Below, piece by piece: positions 48,291 through 58,377 of a stretch of 64,000 nucleotides of DNA. Source of the stretch: Candidatus Enterococcus huntleyi (GTDB taxonomy: Bacteria; Bacillota; Bacilli; Lactobacillales; Enterococcaceae); NCBI RefSeq assembly GCF_009933175.1, contig NZ_MAEJ01000015.1, positions 62,001-126,000 of the forward strand, written 5' to 3'. The notes beneath the pieces were generated by a model that was given only the letters and a program-made list of their open reading frames with translations, was not told where the DNA came from and searched no databases. The translations under genes and the position numbers were made by a program. Every line of letters starts with the position of its first letter. The first letter of the stretch is position 1.

Positions 48291-50228
48291 TTAACGACTA
48301 AAGTTTTTCACTTCATCAGACATCGCTTCGACAAACATATTCAACTCTTCGACGCTTGTTTCTTTACTACCGTAGCGACGAACATTGACTGTTGCCTCTT
48401 CCATTTCTTTGTCTCCGACAACTAATTGGTAAGGCACTTTTTGTGTTTGTGAACCACGAATCTTGTAGCCCATTTTTTCGTTACGATCGTCAACTTCGAC
48501 ACGTAACCCTTGCGCTTGCAAACGTTCTTTAACAGTATGTGCATATTCCGAATGAGCTTCAACTGAAACTGGGATGATTGTTGCTTGGATTGGTGCTAAC
48601 CAAGTTGGGAAAGCTCCTTTATAGACTTCTGTTAAGTAAGCAACAAAACGTTCCATTGTTGAAACGATACCTCGGTGAATCACGACTGGACGGTGTGTAT
48701 TTTCACCATCATCACCCACATAAGTTAAGTCGAAACGTTCAGGCAACAAGAAGTCCAATTGAATCGTTGATAAAGTTTCTTCGATTCCTAGGGCAGTTTT
48801 TACTTGAACATCCAATTTTGGTCCGTAGAAAGCTGCTTCGCCTTCTGCTTCAAAATAATCAACTTCCATTTCATCCAAAGCTGCTTTCAACATGACTTGG
48901 GCTTTTTCCCACATTGCATCATCGTCGAAATATTTATCTGTATTTTTTGGATCACGATAGCTTAAGCGGAAACGATAATCCGTAATATTAAAGTCTTCAT
49001 AGACAGCTAACATCAACTCCAATGTCCGTTTGAATTCATCTTTAATTTGATCTGGACGAACAAAAGTATGTCCATCATTTAGAGTCATCTCACGCACACG
49101 TTGTAACCCTGATAAAGCCCCTGATTTTTCATAACGATGCATCATGCCAAGTTCAGCAATTCGAATCGGCAATTCGCGGTATGAATGAATATCATTTTTA
49201 TAGACCATCATGTGATGCGGACAGTTCATCGGACGCAAGACCAGCATTTCGCCATCGCCCATGTCCATTGGTGGGAACATATCTTCATGATAATGATCCC
49301 AGTGACCAGAAGTTTTATACAATTCAACATCCGCCATAATTGGAGTGTAAACGTGTTGATAGCCTAAGCTAATTTCTTTATCGACAATATAGCGTTCAAT
49401 TGTACGACGAATTGTAGCGCCTTTTGGTAACCAGAATGGCAAGCCTGAACCGACTTCTTGAGAAACCATGAAGAGATCCAATTCTTTTCCTAATTTACGA
49501 TGGTCACGTTCTTTGGCTTCTTCTCTCATTTTGATAAATTCTTTCAAATCTTTTTTATCAAAGAAAGCTGTTCCGTAGACACGTTGCATCATATGGTTAT
49601 CAGAATTTCCGCGCCAGTAAGCACCCGCCACTGACAATAATTTGAAGACTTGGATACGTCCAGTTGAAGGAACATGTACGCCACGACAAAGATCCACAAA
49701 ATCGCCTTGGTCATAGACAGTAATCACTTCATCTTCTGGTAGATCAGTAATGAGTTCCACTTTGTAAGGATCACCCGCGAATAAGTCTAACGCTTCAGCT
49801 TTTGTCACGACTTTTCTAACAATTGGATTATTTTCTTTAACGATTTTCATCATTTCCGCTTCAATTGCTGGTAAATCTTCTGCTGTAATTGGGTTTTCAC
49901 CATTGTCTGTGTCGTAATAAAAACCTGAATCGATCGCTGGTCCAACACCAAAATGAATATTTGGGAACAAACGACGTAACGCATTGGCCATTAAATGAGC
50001 CGCTGAGTGACGCAAAATTCCTAATCCATCCTCGTGGTCTGGGGTAATAATTTCAATCTTACCGTCTTCTTCGATTGGGCGAGTTAAATCAATCAACTCC
50101 CCATTTAATTTGCCGGCTAAAGCTTTTTTTGCTAAGCCTTTTGAGATGCCTTCTGCAATTGCTAATGTTGTGATACCAGACTCGAATTCTTTAACTGCGC
50201 CATCTGGAAAAGTAATTTTAATTGCCAT
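48291..50228 (-). CDS. thrS: Threonyl-tRNA synthetase
   Basis: Class II synthetase, 645 aa. TGS domain at the N-terminus ([14 protein letters not shown]), then the editing domain with [16 protein letters not shown], the catalytic core with zinc-binding [13 protein letters not shown] and motif 2 [12 protein letters not shown]-type sequence, and the anticodon-binding domain ([13 protein letters not shown]). ATG 50228 has GGAGG upstream. The longer frame to 50273 lies in the leader. A complete T-box precedes it. Confidence 0.97.
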   Translation of the reverse strand: MAIKITFPDGAVKEFESGITTLAIAEGISKGLAKKALAGKLNGELIDLTRPIEEDGKIEIITPDHEDGLGILRHSAAHLMANALRRLFPNIHFGVGPAIDSGFYYDTDNGENPITAEDLPAIEAEMMKIVKENNPIVRKVVTKAEALDLFAGDPYKVELITDLPEDEVITVYDQGDFVDLCRGVHVPSTGRIQVFKLLSVAGAYWRGNSDNHMMQRVYGTAFFDKKDLKEFIKMREEAKERDHRKLGKELDLFMVSQEVGSGLPFWLPKGATIRRTIERYIVDKEISLGYQHVYTPIMADVELYKTSGHWDHYHEDMFPPMDMGDGEMLVLRPMNCPHHMMVYKNDIHSYRELPIRIAELGMMHRYEKSGALSGLQRVREMTLNDGHTFVRPDQIKDEFKRTLELMLAVYEDFNITDYRFRLSYRDPKNTDKYFDDDAMWEKAQVMLKAALDEMEVDYFEAEGEAAFYGPKLDVQVKTALGIEETLSTIQLDFLLPERFDLTYVGDDGENTHRPVVIHRGIVSTMERFVAYLTEVYKGAFPTWLAPIQATIIPVSVEAHSEYAHTVKERLQAQGLRVEVDDRNEKMGYKIRGSQTQKVPYQLVVGDKEMEEATVNVRRYGSKETSVEELNMFVEAMSDEVKNFSR

Positions 50229-50293
50229 ATCTATCATTTCCTCCTCTATATTTGATCTGAAAAAGTCGTGCACCTGCCCTCGGAATACAAAAA

Positions 50294-50517
50294 AAGTCCT
50301 AGCATCTCTAAAGATACTAGGACGAAAATTCGTGGTTCCACCTAATGTTCAAACACTTATTGTGTTCCTCAGCGTGGTAACGGTCCGACCGCCTTTGTTT
50401 CGACAAAGGTTTCGAAAGTGGTCATTCCTTGTGTCAAATCTAGAAAACTTTCAGCCAAGGTTTTCCTCTCTACTAGACGACAAACAAGTGCAGGTGTCTT
50501 TCTCATCAATCAATTAT
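50294..50517 (-). ncRNA. T-box leader controlling thrS (Thr ACC specifier)
   Basis: Minus strand: stem I with AGTAGAG and GGCTGAAAG elements, then specifier ACC (Thr) at 50420–50422 in GAATG-ACC-A context. T-box TGGAACCACG at 50331–50340. Terminator GTCCTAG...CTAGGAC with seven T (50289–50323). Confidence 0.92.
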
Positions 50518-50523
50518 GTGTTA

Positions 50524-50552
50524 ATTTAAACACTTCTGCCGAAAAAAAGCAA
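50524..50552 (-). promoter_or_regulatory. Promoter of the thrS T-box transcript
   Basis: -35 TTGCTT, 17-bp spacer, -10 TTAAAT on the minus strand. Confidence 0.5.
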
Positions 50553-50590
50553 GTCTTTCGCGATGAAAATATTTTGTCTTTTTTCAGCGA

Positions 50591-50767
50591 CTACTTCCAC
50601 GCTCCGTCAACTGCATAAGTGCCCTTTTTCATTTCATTGACAATTACATGAATATGTTCTTTCGGCGCACCGGTATTTTTGTGGACCGCCTCAGTGATAT
50701 CCTTCATCATTCCGTCAAGCTGCTCTTTTGAACGGCCTTCGATTAATTCTACATGTACAAATGGCAT
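50591..50767 (-). CDS. 4-oxalocrotonate tautomerase family protein
   Basis: 58 aa: [20 protein letters not shown], then [22 protein letters not shown]. Pro2 becomes the N-terminal catalytic base after Met removal. Such small enzymes form hexamers, and their physiological substrate in enterococci is not known. ATG is preceded by GGAAAGGTGG. The stop is about 40 nt upstream of the thrS leader promoter. Confidence 0.92.
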   Translation of the reverse strand: MPFVHVELIEGRSKEQLDGMMKDITEAVHKNTGAPKEHIHVIVNEMKKGTYAVDGAWK

Positions 50768-50891
50768 AATTTTTCCACCTTTCCCTTCGATTTGTTTCCT
50801 TAATGATATACTTTTTCTAACAGATAGAAAAGCCCTTTTTGTTGCACTTTATTTTAATCATTCTCTACAAACGCCCTCTTTTTGCTAGCGA

Positions 50892-51344
50892 CTACTTGTA
50901 GACACACTCAAAATATTCGCATACACAAAGCATCTCTTGTGTAAAAATGAGTCCAGCTTCTTCAAGTGTTTCCCTGAAAAAAGTTTCATGCGCTGCTTGC
51001 CAATAAGCCAAACTTTTATCGCCCTCCCCTTCTAAAAAAGCATACTCTTCAGAAATTTGGTTGTACGGAATCAATTCAATTTTGGTTGTACGGATAATTG
51101 CCTTTGGTTGCCCTGCCCCGTCTAAGACTACACTGTATTCGCCAACTTTGGGTATTTCTTCTCCCTCTACTTGGTAACTTGGGTAAGCCGAAGTAGTCGC
51201 TGTTTTCTCTCCACGAAGCACCAACTCAACCAGCTCATCAGCCATTTCTGCTGTATTTCCGAAAGACCAAGCTTGATAGCTATCACTTAGTTTATTTTCC
51301 TGTGCAAAATTCGCCCAATACATTTGACTCGTTAAATTTTTCAT
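50892..51344 (-). CDS. ASCH domain protein
   Basis: 150 aa. ASCH fold: WSFGNTAEMADELVELVLRGEKTATTSAYPSY, then YSVVLDGAGQPKAIIRTTKIE and GEGDKSLAYWQAAHETFF, a widespread class of putative RNA-binding or nucleoside-modifying proteins (some hydrolyse N4-acetylcytidine). The start is uncertain: ATG 51344 fits the family, but its ribosome binding site is weak, and GTG 51356 is an alternative. Confidence 0.85.
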   Translation of the reverse strand: MKNLTSQMYWANFAQENKLSDSYQAWSFGNTAEMADELVELVLRGEKTATTSAYPSYQVEGEEIPKVGEYSVVLDGAGQPKAIIRTTKIELIPYNQISEEYAFLEGEGDKSLAYWQAAHETFFRETLEEAGLIFTQEMLCVCEYFECVYK

Positions 51345-51491
51345 TTGGACACCCACTCAGTTTTTATCAAGTATACCATAGTCACTCTTTGACATAAAAA
51401 TAACATGTACACGATTAAACAGAACTAAAAGTTTGAACTCTCTTCAGATAATTTCACTCAGCTTCGTTACCAATTATTTATAAAATATTGA

Positions 51492-53276
51492 TTAATCATT
51501 TTTCGCTCGTAGCGCACTCAAAATTGAGACTGTATCGACTACTTCCTGTAACGCGGCACCTAGTAATGCCGGGATAACTCCCGTACTTGCAATGAGCATC
51601 AAAATGACACAAATGAAAATACCGATTAAAACCGATTGTTTCGCAATGCGCATCGTTTCCTGTGCAATTTTCACAGCTGTCGCCACACGCGTCAAATCAT
51701 CCTTTAATATAACGGCATCCGCACTTTCGCTGGCCGCCGTCGAGCCATGTGCGCCCATCGCAATTCCGATATCAGCAACGGCTAGTGCAGGCGCATCATT
51801 GACGCCATCACCCACCATCACGATTGGCCGCTCTTCTTTTTTTGCCGCTCGAAGAACCTTAATTTTATCTTTGGGTAAGCAGCGCGCATAGACTTTAGTA
51901 ATCCCGACTTGTTGCGCAATCTCCTCAGCAATCTCTACTTGATCTCCGGTCAACATAACCAACTGTTGCACACCCAATTGTTTCAATTCAGCTAGCGTTT
52001 CCCTCGACTCTGCCCGAACAATATCTTTAAATGTCATGTAGCCCACCGGTTGATTATCCAGTGACACATAGATGATTGTTTGAGCGGTTTCTAATGGGAC
52101 TGTGTGAGCAAATTCTGCTCGCCCAATCCTAATCTCATGCTGATTAACGACCGCTTTAATTCCTGAACCAGTCACTTCCTCCAAATTAGTGACCGGTAAC
52201 AAATCAAACTGTCCTTTCGTTTCGCTACTAATGGAGCGCGCTAAAATATGACTAGACTCTTGTTCGGCACTGGCTACATATTGAAGAAAGATTTCCTTCG
52301 TCATTGGCGATAAGGGAACGACTTGATCAATCGAAAGTTGTCCTTTGGTAATCGTCCCAGTTTTATCAAAAGCAAACGATTTAGCGTCAGCTAGTTTTTC
52401 CAAAGTGGTGCCTGTTTTGACAACAATTCCGTTTCGACTGGAACGACTCATTCCAGCAACTAATGCAATCGGTGCCGCCAAAATTAGCGGGCAGGGAGAA
52501 GCCACAACTAAAACTTCTGCAAATCGAACCGGATCTTTAGTAATAATCCAAGCGATTCCCCCAATTAAATACGCAGCTAATGTAAATGGCACCGCATAAC
52601 GATCCGCCATACGAACGAATTCTGCCGGCCGACTTTCAGATTCCTTCACGAGCTTGATTATGGTTTGGTACTGACTATCCATCGCCGATTTAGTCACCCT
52701 GACTGTCACTGAAAAATCACCATTCACACTACCAGACATCAATTCATCGCCAACTTTCTTTTCAGCAGGCGTTGATTCTCCTGTCAATGAAGACTCGTCA
52801 AATGTCGATTCGCCTTCAATTATAAGACTATCCACCGGTACAATTTCCCCAGGCTTAATCAATAATTGGTCTTTGATTGCCACCTCATCCACTGCAATCT
52901 CGGTTATCTGACCTTCGACAATTTTATGGGCAACTTGCGGTGAATTATCTAATAAAGCACGCAACTCTTTGCTGGCTTGACGTCCCGCATAATCCTCCAA
53001 ACTATCGCCACCCGTCAGCATAATTAAGACCATCAGACTAGCCCAATATTCTCCTACCGCTAAAGTTGCAACAATCGCCGTGATAGCTAAAATATCGACG
53101 CCATACTTCCCCGATTTTAACGTCTTGATCATCTCTAATAACATCAGAAACGCCATGATTCCCCCAACCAACATGACCAATAAATATGACAAAGTAGGCT
53201 TATGGAAGACAAACTCCAATACCAGTGCCAACACACCGACAAATAAAGTGAAAATGAATTTTTTGAAATGACCCAT
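51492..53276 (-). CDS. P1B-type heavy-metal ATPase (SPC motif)
   Basis: 594 aa, without an N-terminal HMA metal-binding domain. TM helices first, then the actuator domain (SSLTGESTPAEK), the transport-site motif SPCPL instead of CPC, the phosphorylation site FDKTGTITKG, MLTGDQ, and MVGDGVNDAPALAVADIGIAMG. SPC and the lack of an HMA domain resemble the P1B-4 (Co/Fe/Zn) group, but the last TM has QEVVDT rather than HEGGT, so the metal is open. ATG 53276 has GGAGGAG upstream. No metal-sensor gene adjacent. Confidence 0.88.
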   Translation of the reverse strand: MGHFKKFIFTLFVGVLALVLEFVFHKPTLSYLLVMLVGGIMAFLMLLEMIKTLKSGKYGVDILAITAIVATLAVGEYWASLMVLIMLTGGDSLEDYAGRQASKELRALLDNSPQVAHKIVEGQITEIAVDEVAIKDQLLIKPGEIVPVDSLIIEGESTFDESSLTGESTPAEKKVGDELMSGSVNGDFSVTVRVTKSAMDSQYQTIIKLVKESESRPAEFVRMADRYAVPFTLAAYLIGGIAWIITKDPVRFAEVLVVASPCPLILAAPIALVAGMSRSSRNGIVVKTGTTLEKLADAKSFAFDKTGTITKGQLSIDQVVPLSPMTKEIFLQYVASAEQESSHILARSISSETKGQFDLLPVTNLEEVTGSGIKAVVNQHEIRIGRAEFAHTVPLETAQTIIYVSLDNQPVGYMTFKDIVRAESRETLAELKQLGVQQLVMLTGDQVEIAEEIAQQVGITKVYARCLPKDKIKVLRAAKKEERPIVMVGDGVNDAPALAVADIGIAMGAHGSTAASESADAVILKDDLTRVATAVKIAQETMRIAKQSVLIGIFICVILMLIASTGVIPALLGAALQEVVDTVSILSALRAKND

Positions 53277-53523
53277 CTCTTTCTCCTCCTCTATGGAATC
53301 TACCACGCGTCTCTATTTCCTCAATCGGATTACTTCATAAGATTTCTAAAGTATTTATTGCTAATAAATCAGCAGCCGTCTCTTATAAATTAGTCCTGTT
53401 CTTCTTCATTCAGAGTAATTCATAAATCAGCGAGAATAAACCGATAACCCTTAGATGAAAACAACTATCACTCTCATCTCAACTAAAACGCTTCAGATAA
53501 CAATTCGCCACAACCAGCATAGC

Positions 53524-53557
53524 AAAAAAAGAGCAGAACCCTGACACAGTTCTACTC
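53524..53557 (-). terminator. Terminator after the aadE-like gene
   Basis: Stem GAGTAGAAC/GTTCTGCTC (one G·U) with seven T on the minus strand, 85 nt after the stop. The remaining 53277–53642 gap shows nothing else. Confidence 0.75.
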
Positions 53558-53642
53558 CTATTTTCTCGTTATCAATTATTTTCATTTCGCAATTACTTAT
53601 CTACGATTCATAAATCCGTCCACGGGCTTTCTAAACCCGACA

Positions 53643-54506
53643 TCAGCCTCGAGCTTTTGCCTGATCATACCAACGATGCGTATAACTCATCAATGCCTGA
53701 CCCTGATTCCCCTCATAGCGCAGACCACTAGTTTCAGCATATTTTTCAGCAGTCTGGTGGAATAAAGCTTCCATATTACACAAACTTCGCCAGCAGCTAT
53801 CCTCTGTTCGCAAATCAAGTAAATTATCTAAGGCCTGATTTTCCGCCTCACTGAGATAGCGACTCAAATATTTGTAATTCTTCCCAACACTCAATGAATA
53901 GTGGGTCTCTTCCCCTATCTGCCAACTAAATAGACGCAATAATTCCTGATAACAATGCATATACAAATGATCTCGCGCATAGGCCAACTCTTTTCGGAAA
54001 AGTCCTTTGACGACATAGGTACTGACCCACCAAAATTCATTGCAACAATCTGAAAATTCTCTATTCGTTGGTTTCTGTACCCAATAATCCTTGTCTGTCG
54101 CTCGTGGCACTGCAGGTAAAATATGTGAAGGATCATAGATTATTTCAATCAGACGATCCTCTTTTAACCAATTCTCAACTTCTGATAAGGGACACAGCAT
54201 CAAGTCAATCCGCGTATCATCCGTGAATTGCATCAAAAAGGTAAAACGTTTCCCTAGACTAGGCGCAAATAAAGCCATTTCTTCTGGCGTTTGCATAATC
54301 AACCGTTCGCCGAATTCATCTAACCAAGACCGATCAGCCAGCAGCTTTGCCAAATCATTGACGACATACACAATATCATAATCTTGAAATTGATCTTTAG
54401 GTGCTCTCCGATTTGTTCTCGAACCATTCATCCCGACGGCCAAAATTTCTGGACGTCTTCTCGCGATATCAATAATTTGTTGCATCATTTCAGCTTCTGT
54501 TCTCAC
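53643..54506 (-). CDS. ANT(6)-like aminoglycoside 6-adenylyltransferase
   Basis: 287 aa. Nucleotidyltransferase motif GMNGSRTNRRAPKDQFQDYDIVYVV with the Asp pair, FGERLIMQTPEEM, DDTRIDLMLCPLSEVENWL, QKPTNREFSDCCNEFWWVSTYVVKGL, all shared with streptomycin-inactivating ANT(6)/AadE and chromosomal AadK. The GTG start at 54506 (GAGGTG 7 nt upstream) gives MRTEAEMMQ as in the family. No mobile-element sequence around it, so it looks resident. Substrate and activity are inferred. Confidence 0.9.
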   Translation of the reverse strand: MRTEAEMMQQIIDIARRRPEILAVGMNGSRTNRRAPKDQFQDYDIVYVVNDLAKLLADRSWLDEFGERLIMQTPEEMALFAPSLGKRFTFLMQFTDDTRIDLMLCPLSEVENWLKEDRLIEIIYDPSHILPAVPRATDKDYWVQKPTNREFSDCCNEFWWVSTYVVKGLFRKELAYARDHLYMHCYQELLRLFSWQIGEETHYSLSVGKNYKYLSRYLSEAENQALDNLLDLRTEDSCWRSLCNMEALFHQTAEKYAETSGLRYEGNQGQALMSYTHRWYDQAKARG

Positions 54507-54645
54507 TCTCTTACACCTCACCCTTACATACTATATGATTAATTTATTCTAAAAGTTATAAAGAAAACCCTAAATTCATAGGAATTTCTACATCTATTTC
54601 TTTTCTTTGCTACACTTAGTTTATCAAATAGAAAGGACTCATTCT

Positions 54646-55227
54646 ATGAAAAAGTGGCAAAAATACATAAGTATCCTCTTAGCAATTGGCGCTTGCTATG
54701 CACTCTTAATCATCGGTCTATTATTCAGCCAAACAAAAGCGACACCAGCAGAAGACGTCCAAACCTTGCTTGTCTTAGGTGCGCAAATCCGCGGCAAGGA
54801 CGAGACGGAAGCTTACCCCAGTCCTGTTTTAAAAGAACGTTTGGATGCGGCATTTGACTACTGGACAGAGCATCCAAAAATAACTATTATCGTCAGTGGC
54901 GGAAAAGGCGCTGATGAACCTACTACAGAAGCGGCGGTCATGTCCAGCTACCTGATTGACAAAGGAATTCCTAAAAATTCCATCCTGCTCGAAGATCAAT
55001 CCAAAAGAACCCAAGAAAATATCCAGTTTTCAAATGAACGATATACTCTAGATAAAGTGGCCGTTGTTACCAATGATTTCCATATGTACCGTGCTCAAAT
55101 GCTCGCCAAGAGACAAGGCGTTACACAGGTCAGCGGTCTTTCTGCAAAATCGAAGACGTCTGCAACTGTTTCTAACTACCTACGAGAGATTCTCGCTCTA
55201 GGCTACGGCTTTCTTTTCGATTGGTAG
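54646..55227 (+). CDS. YdcF/DUF218 family membrane protein
   Basis: 193 aa: an N-terminal TM helix (residues about 7–25), then the DUF218 fold (LLVLGAQIRGKD, ITIIVSGGKGADEPTTEAAVMSSYL, LEDQSKRTQENIQFS, VVTNDFHMYRAQMLA). Related to SanA/ElyC, linked to envelope integrity, with no proven reaction. AAAGGA lies before ATG 54646. Divergent from the aadE-like gene. Confidence 0.9.
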   Translation: MKKWQKYISILLAIGACYALLIIGLLFSQTKATPAEDVQTLLVLGAQIRGKDETEAYPSPVLKERLDAAFDYWTEHPKITIIVSGGKGADEPTTEAAVMSSYLIDKGIPKNSILLEDQSKRTQENIQFSNERYTLDKVAVVTNDFHMYRAQMLAKRQGVTQVSGLSAKSKTSATVSNYLREILALGYGFLFDW

Positions 55228-55323
55228 AACAATGCGCTTTCTATCCACGATTACCCATAAGTAATCTACAAATTATTCACTTTTTTTCGATCATACGCTG
55301 ACACTTATAGTCTAGCACAAACT

Positions 55324-55352
55324 AAAACGAGAAAATTATCTTTTCTGGTTTT
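55324..55352. promoter_or_regulatory. Dyad upstream of helD
   Basis: 29-bp dyad: AAAACGAGAAAA (55324–55335), spacer TTATC, TTTTCTGGTTTT (55341–55352), one mismatched pair. Spans the expected -35 of helD. Candidate operator. Confidence 0.45.
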
Positions 55353-55359
55353 TTTGTGC

Positions 55360-55365
55360 TATACT
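55360..55365 (+). promoter_or_regulatory. Extended -10 of helD
   Basis: TATACT preceded by TGC, 38 nt upstream of the start. No good -35. Confidence 0.5.
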
Positions 55366-55402
55366 TTTATGTCGTCATTGGACGCCTAGGAGGACTGCAT
55401 AC

Positions 55403-57682
55403 ATGAATGAAAAACAAATCGAACAGCAACATGTCACTGAGACGATTACTTTAATAAACCTAGAAAAACAACTCTTGTCACAGCAAAATAAACAAGCCGC
55501 ACAAGAGATGGAACAACAATCAAAAGAAACTTCTGCTTTCAAAATACGCACGGGTTCCAATGAATCATTCTATGAATCCGTTGTTGAATATCGCCAACAC
55601 GAACAAGAACTGTTAATCAAATATAATTCGGTGGCGACGCAAGAAAAAAGAATAAAAACCTTGACTACCATGTCCGATAGTCCCTACTTTGCTCGCATTG
55701 ATTTTAAAGAAGAGAATGAAGTAGAAACTTTATACTTAGGTATCGCTTCTTTACGCAACAAGGATGAGGAGACACTCGTGATTGACTGGCGTGCCCCCAT
55801 CGCCAACCTCTACTACGAAGGTGAGTTAGGTGAAGCTTACTACGAATCAGTTGACGAACAACTCCAAGTTGAGCTCTTATTAAAGCGCCAATTTAAAATA
55901 AAAGAGGGCCAAATTTTATCGATGGTCGATACTTCAGAAGCAATTAACGACGATTTCCTACTAGAAATTCTCGATGAAGCGTCTAGCTCACGGATGAAAA
56001 ATATTGTAGCAACTATCCAAAAATCCCAAAACCAAATTATCCGTGATAGCCAAAGTAAAGTCATGCTGATTGAAGGAATCGCCGGCAGCGGAAAAACATC
56101 CGCCCTGCTTCAAAGAGTCGCTTTTATTCTATATCATAATCGAAAATGGCTAGAGTCAGAACAAGTCCTACTCTTCTCACCTAACCATCTATTCACTGAT
56201 TACATCTCGACAGTTTTACCCTCTTTAGGTGAAAGTGGCATTCCCACACAAACCTTCAGAAATTATATTGAACAACTGCTACCTGGCCTCGAACTAAAAG
56301 AAGAAGTCAATCGTGAAGAACTCTTTTTATCAGGCGATGAAAATAAGATTGAACGGCTAAAAAGTGGCTTATACCTAGTCAAACAAATGACTCGTTATAC
56401 AAAAGCTATCACTGAGTTCGGTCCCCTTTTTCGTGATTTAAAATTAGATGGACGAATCGTCGTGCCAAAAGAAAAAATTCGTGGGTGGTATCAGGCAACC
56501 AACGTGCAATTACCGATGTACCAACGGATGGTCCTACTCCAAACGAAGCTTATGAATAAATTGGGTGGACTTCAAAATGAGGAACGCAAACAATCGTGGG
56601 TCAAAGAAATGGTCGACATAAAAATCGAAGAAGTCTTTGAAGCAAATCCTGATATGGATTACACCGAAGAAAAAGAAAAAAGTATCCGTAAAAAAATAGC
56701 TAAACAATTAGTCGAAAAAAAATTCAGAAAAATTGAACGGCTCATTCAAAATTATCGATTTATTAATGCACAAAAACAATATTTACACTTTCTACAGAAC
56801 GTTTCGCCAAAGATTTTAGCTGATAAAGGCATTACCCAGGAACAATGGAATGACTCCTTGAAAGAATTGCGTCAACATTTGAAAAACAAAGAAATTCCAC
56901 AAGAAGATGCCGTGTTGTTTTTCTTGCTATTGAAGAAACTCCACCCTGTGGATGTTCTACAAAAGGCTCGTTATATTTTTGTTGACGAGATGCAAGATTT
57001 TTCACCCGCTCAAGTCGCTTTGCTACGTCAATTGTATCCAAAAGCTAATATGACCTTCTGTGGCGATTTAAACCAGAAAGTCTTCGGCAACGAAACAATC
57101 GTCGCTTCTATCAACGACTTATTTCCAGAGCAGCCAGTGACTCGCTTCCAGCTGACCACTAGCTACCGTTCAACAAAAGAAATCACTGATTTTGCCAACC
57201 AATTTTTAGCCCAAGAGGAACAAGTCGAGACAACTGCGCGTGACGGTAAATTACCAACGCTTGTCCAATCTTCTAAAGAAGGCGATACACTTAATTGGCT
57301 ATTGAAACACCTTACAGAAACAAAGGAGCAGGCTCAGTATTGGCGGACAGCGATTATTTGTAAACATGCCGAGGACTGTCAAGACTTATACGACAAACTC
57401 CCTAGCACCCTGCATTCAGAGGTCCAACTAATTGTCGATGAAGATGACTTTATGAAACGTTCCCTAATCATTATTCCCGCTTACCTAGCAAAAGGCTTAG
57501 AATTTGATCGAGTATTTGCTTGGAATGTCGGCGCTGAAACATTTTCAACCGAGCAAGATAAATTAGTCCTCTATACAATCTGTACCCGAGCTATGCATGA
57601 ATTGACTCTCTTAGCTAATCAACAAGCAAGCCAATTAGTAGCCAATCAGAATGCCAACCTCGTGGAAACTATTCAACTTTAA
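55403..57682 (+). CDS. helD: RNA polymerase recycling helicase-like ATPase HelD
   Basis: 759 aa. N-terminal coiled-coil region (1–80) expected to enter the RNAP secondary channel, then the conserved DWRAPIANLYYE, Walker A GIAGSGKTSALLQ (about 225–237), FVDEMQDFSPAQ (Walker B, motif II), TSYRSTKEI and AYLAKGLEFDRVFAW. UvrD-like superfamily 1 ATPase that removes RNAP from DNA. Some relatives confer rifamycin tolerance. AGGAGG precedes ATG. Confidence 0.92.
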   Translation: MNEKQIEQQHVTETITLINLEKQLLSQQNKQAAQEMEQQSKETSAFKIRTGSNESFYESVVEYRQHEQELLIKYNSVATQEKRIKTLTTMSDSPYFARIDFKEENEVETLYLGIASLRNKDEETLVIDWRAPIANLYYEGELGEAYYESVDEQLQVELLLKRQFKIKEGQILSMVDTSEAINDDFLLEILDEASSSRMKNIVATIQKSQNQIIRDSQSKVMLIEGIAGSGKTSALLQRVAFILYHNRKWLESEQVLLFSPNHLFTDYISTVLPSLGESGIPTQTFRNYIEQLLPGLELKEEVNREELFLSGDENKIERLKSGLYLVKQMTRYTKAITEFGPLFRDLKLDGRIVVPKEKIRGWYQATNVQLPMYQRMVLLQTKLMNKLGGLQNEERKQSWVKEMVDIKIEEVFEANPDMDYTEEKEKSIRKKIAKQLVEKKFRKIERLIQNYRFINAQKQYLHFLQNVSPKILADKGITQEQWNDSLKELRQHLKNKEIPQEDAVLFFLLLKKLHPVDVLQKARYIFVDEMQDFSPAQVALLRQLYPKANMTFCGDLNQKVFGNETIVASINDLFPEQPVTRFQLTTSYRSTKEITDFANQFLAQEEQVETTARDGKLPTLVQSSKEGDTLNWLLKHLTETKEQAQYWRTAIICKHAEDCQDLYDKLPSTLHSEVQLIVDEDDFMKRSLIIIPAYLAKGLEFDRVFAWNVGAETFSTEQDKLVLYTICTRAMHELTLLANQQASQLVANQNANLVETIQL

Positions 57683-57694
57683 ACGAATTCTAAA

Positions 57695-57743
57695 AAAAAT
57701 CGCACCTATCAGTAGTATCCTACTGAACAGGTGCGATCTTTTT
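57695..57743. terminator. Bidirectional terminator between helD and 57742 gene
   Basis: ATCGCACCT/AGGTGCGAT outer stem with inner AGTAG/CTACT stem and A/T tracts on both sides. Confidence 0.85.
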
Positions 57744-58377
57744 ATACGCTAAAACTCATAGGTCCATATTTCAAACTGACGATTTTTAAAATAGTTCTCA
57801 ATTCAGAAATATTCTCTTCCGAAGACTCATCAAATACTTTTGTATGTCGACCGACTTTTTTATTATTAATCAAGCGATAAATACGGTTCCATTCGATGAA
57901 TTGTTCAAGAGAATTGAAATTACTTAGTGGAAATCCAGCGCCATCAAAAATTTCTGATAAGCGAAAATTCAAAAAAGCACTATCCAAATAAATCGGTCCA
58001 TTTTTCAAATCGGTCTTGTGTTTATCCATAATAATTTTATCTGGCTGATGTTCTAAATACCAAGCCAACAACAGTAAAAATCCCTCAAACCGATAGCTAT
58101 CTGAAAATAATAATTGCGCATTCGTCGATTTCCTAAAGATCAGCGGAATGCGATAAATTTTCCGATAAACTAACGTTGGCAGATGTTCAAAAGTACAAGT
58201 TAAATAACGATTCAAATAGCCAGTCGATTGAAAACTCGCCAATAAGTAACTCTGCACACCAAATGACTGATATTGTTCACACAAGTAAGAGCAAGCCTCA
58301 ACCGGTACAGCTAGTTCTTCAACTTTCTTATAGCCACTCAAAATACGATTAAAAGGTTCCAAAATAATTGCTTGCAT
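57742..58377 (-). CDS. Hypothetical protein
   Basis: 211 aa, function not recognised. Soluble, rich in aromatic and Leu residues, with SGYKKVEEL near the N-terminus and an Arg/Lys-rich RIYRLINNKKVGRHTKVFDE near the C-terminus. No signal peptide or TM helix. Could be a small enterococcal family. AAGGAG precedes ATG 58377. GTG 58380 is also possible. Monocistronic, convergent with helD, whose terminator it shares. Confidence 0.7.
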   Translation of the reverse strand: MQAIILEPFNRILSGYKKVEELAVPVEACSYLCEQYQSFGVQSYLLASFQSTGYLNRYLTCTFEHLPTLVYRKIYRIPLIFRKSTNAQLLFSDSYRFEGFLLLLAWYLEHQPDKIIMDKHKTDLKNGPIYLDSAFLNFRLSEIFDGAGFPLSNFNSLEQFIEWNRIYRLINNKKVGRHTKVFDESSEENISELRTILKIVSLKYGPMSFSV

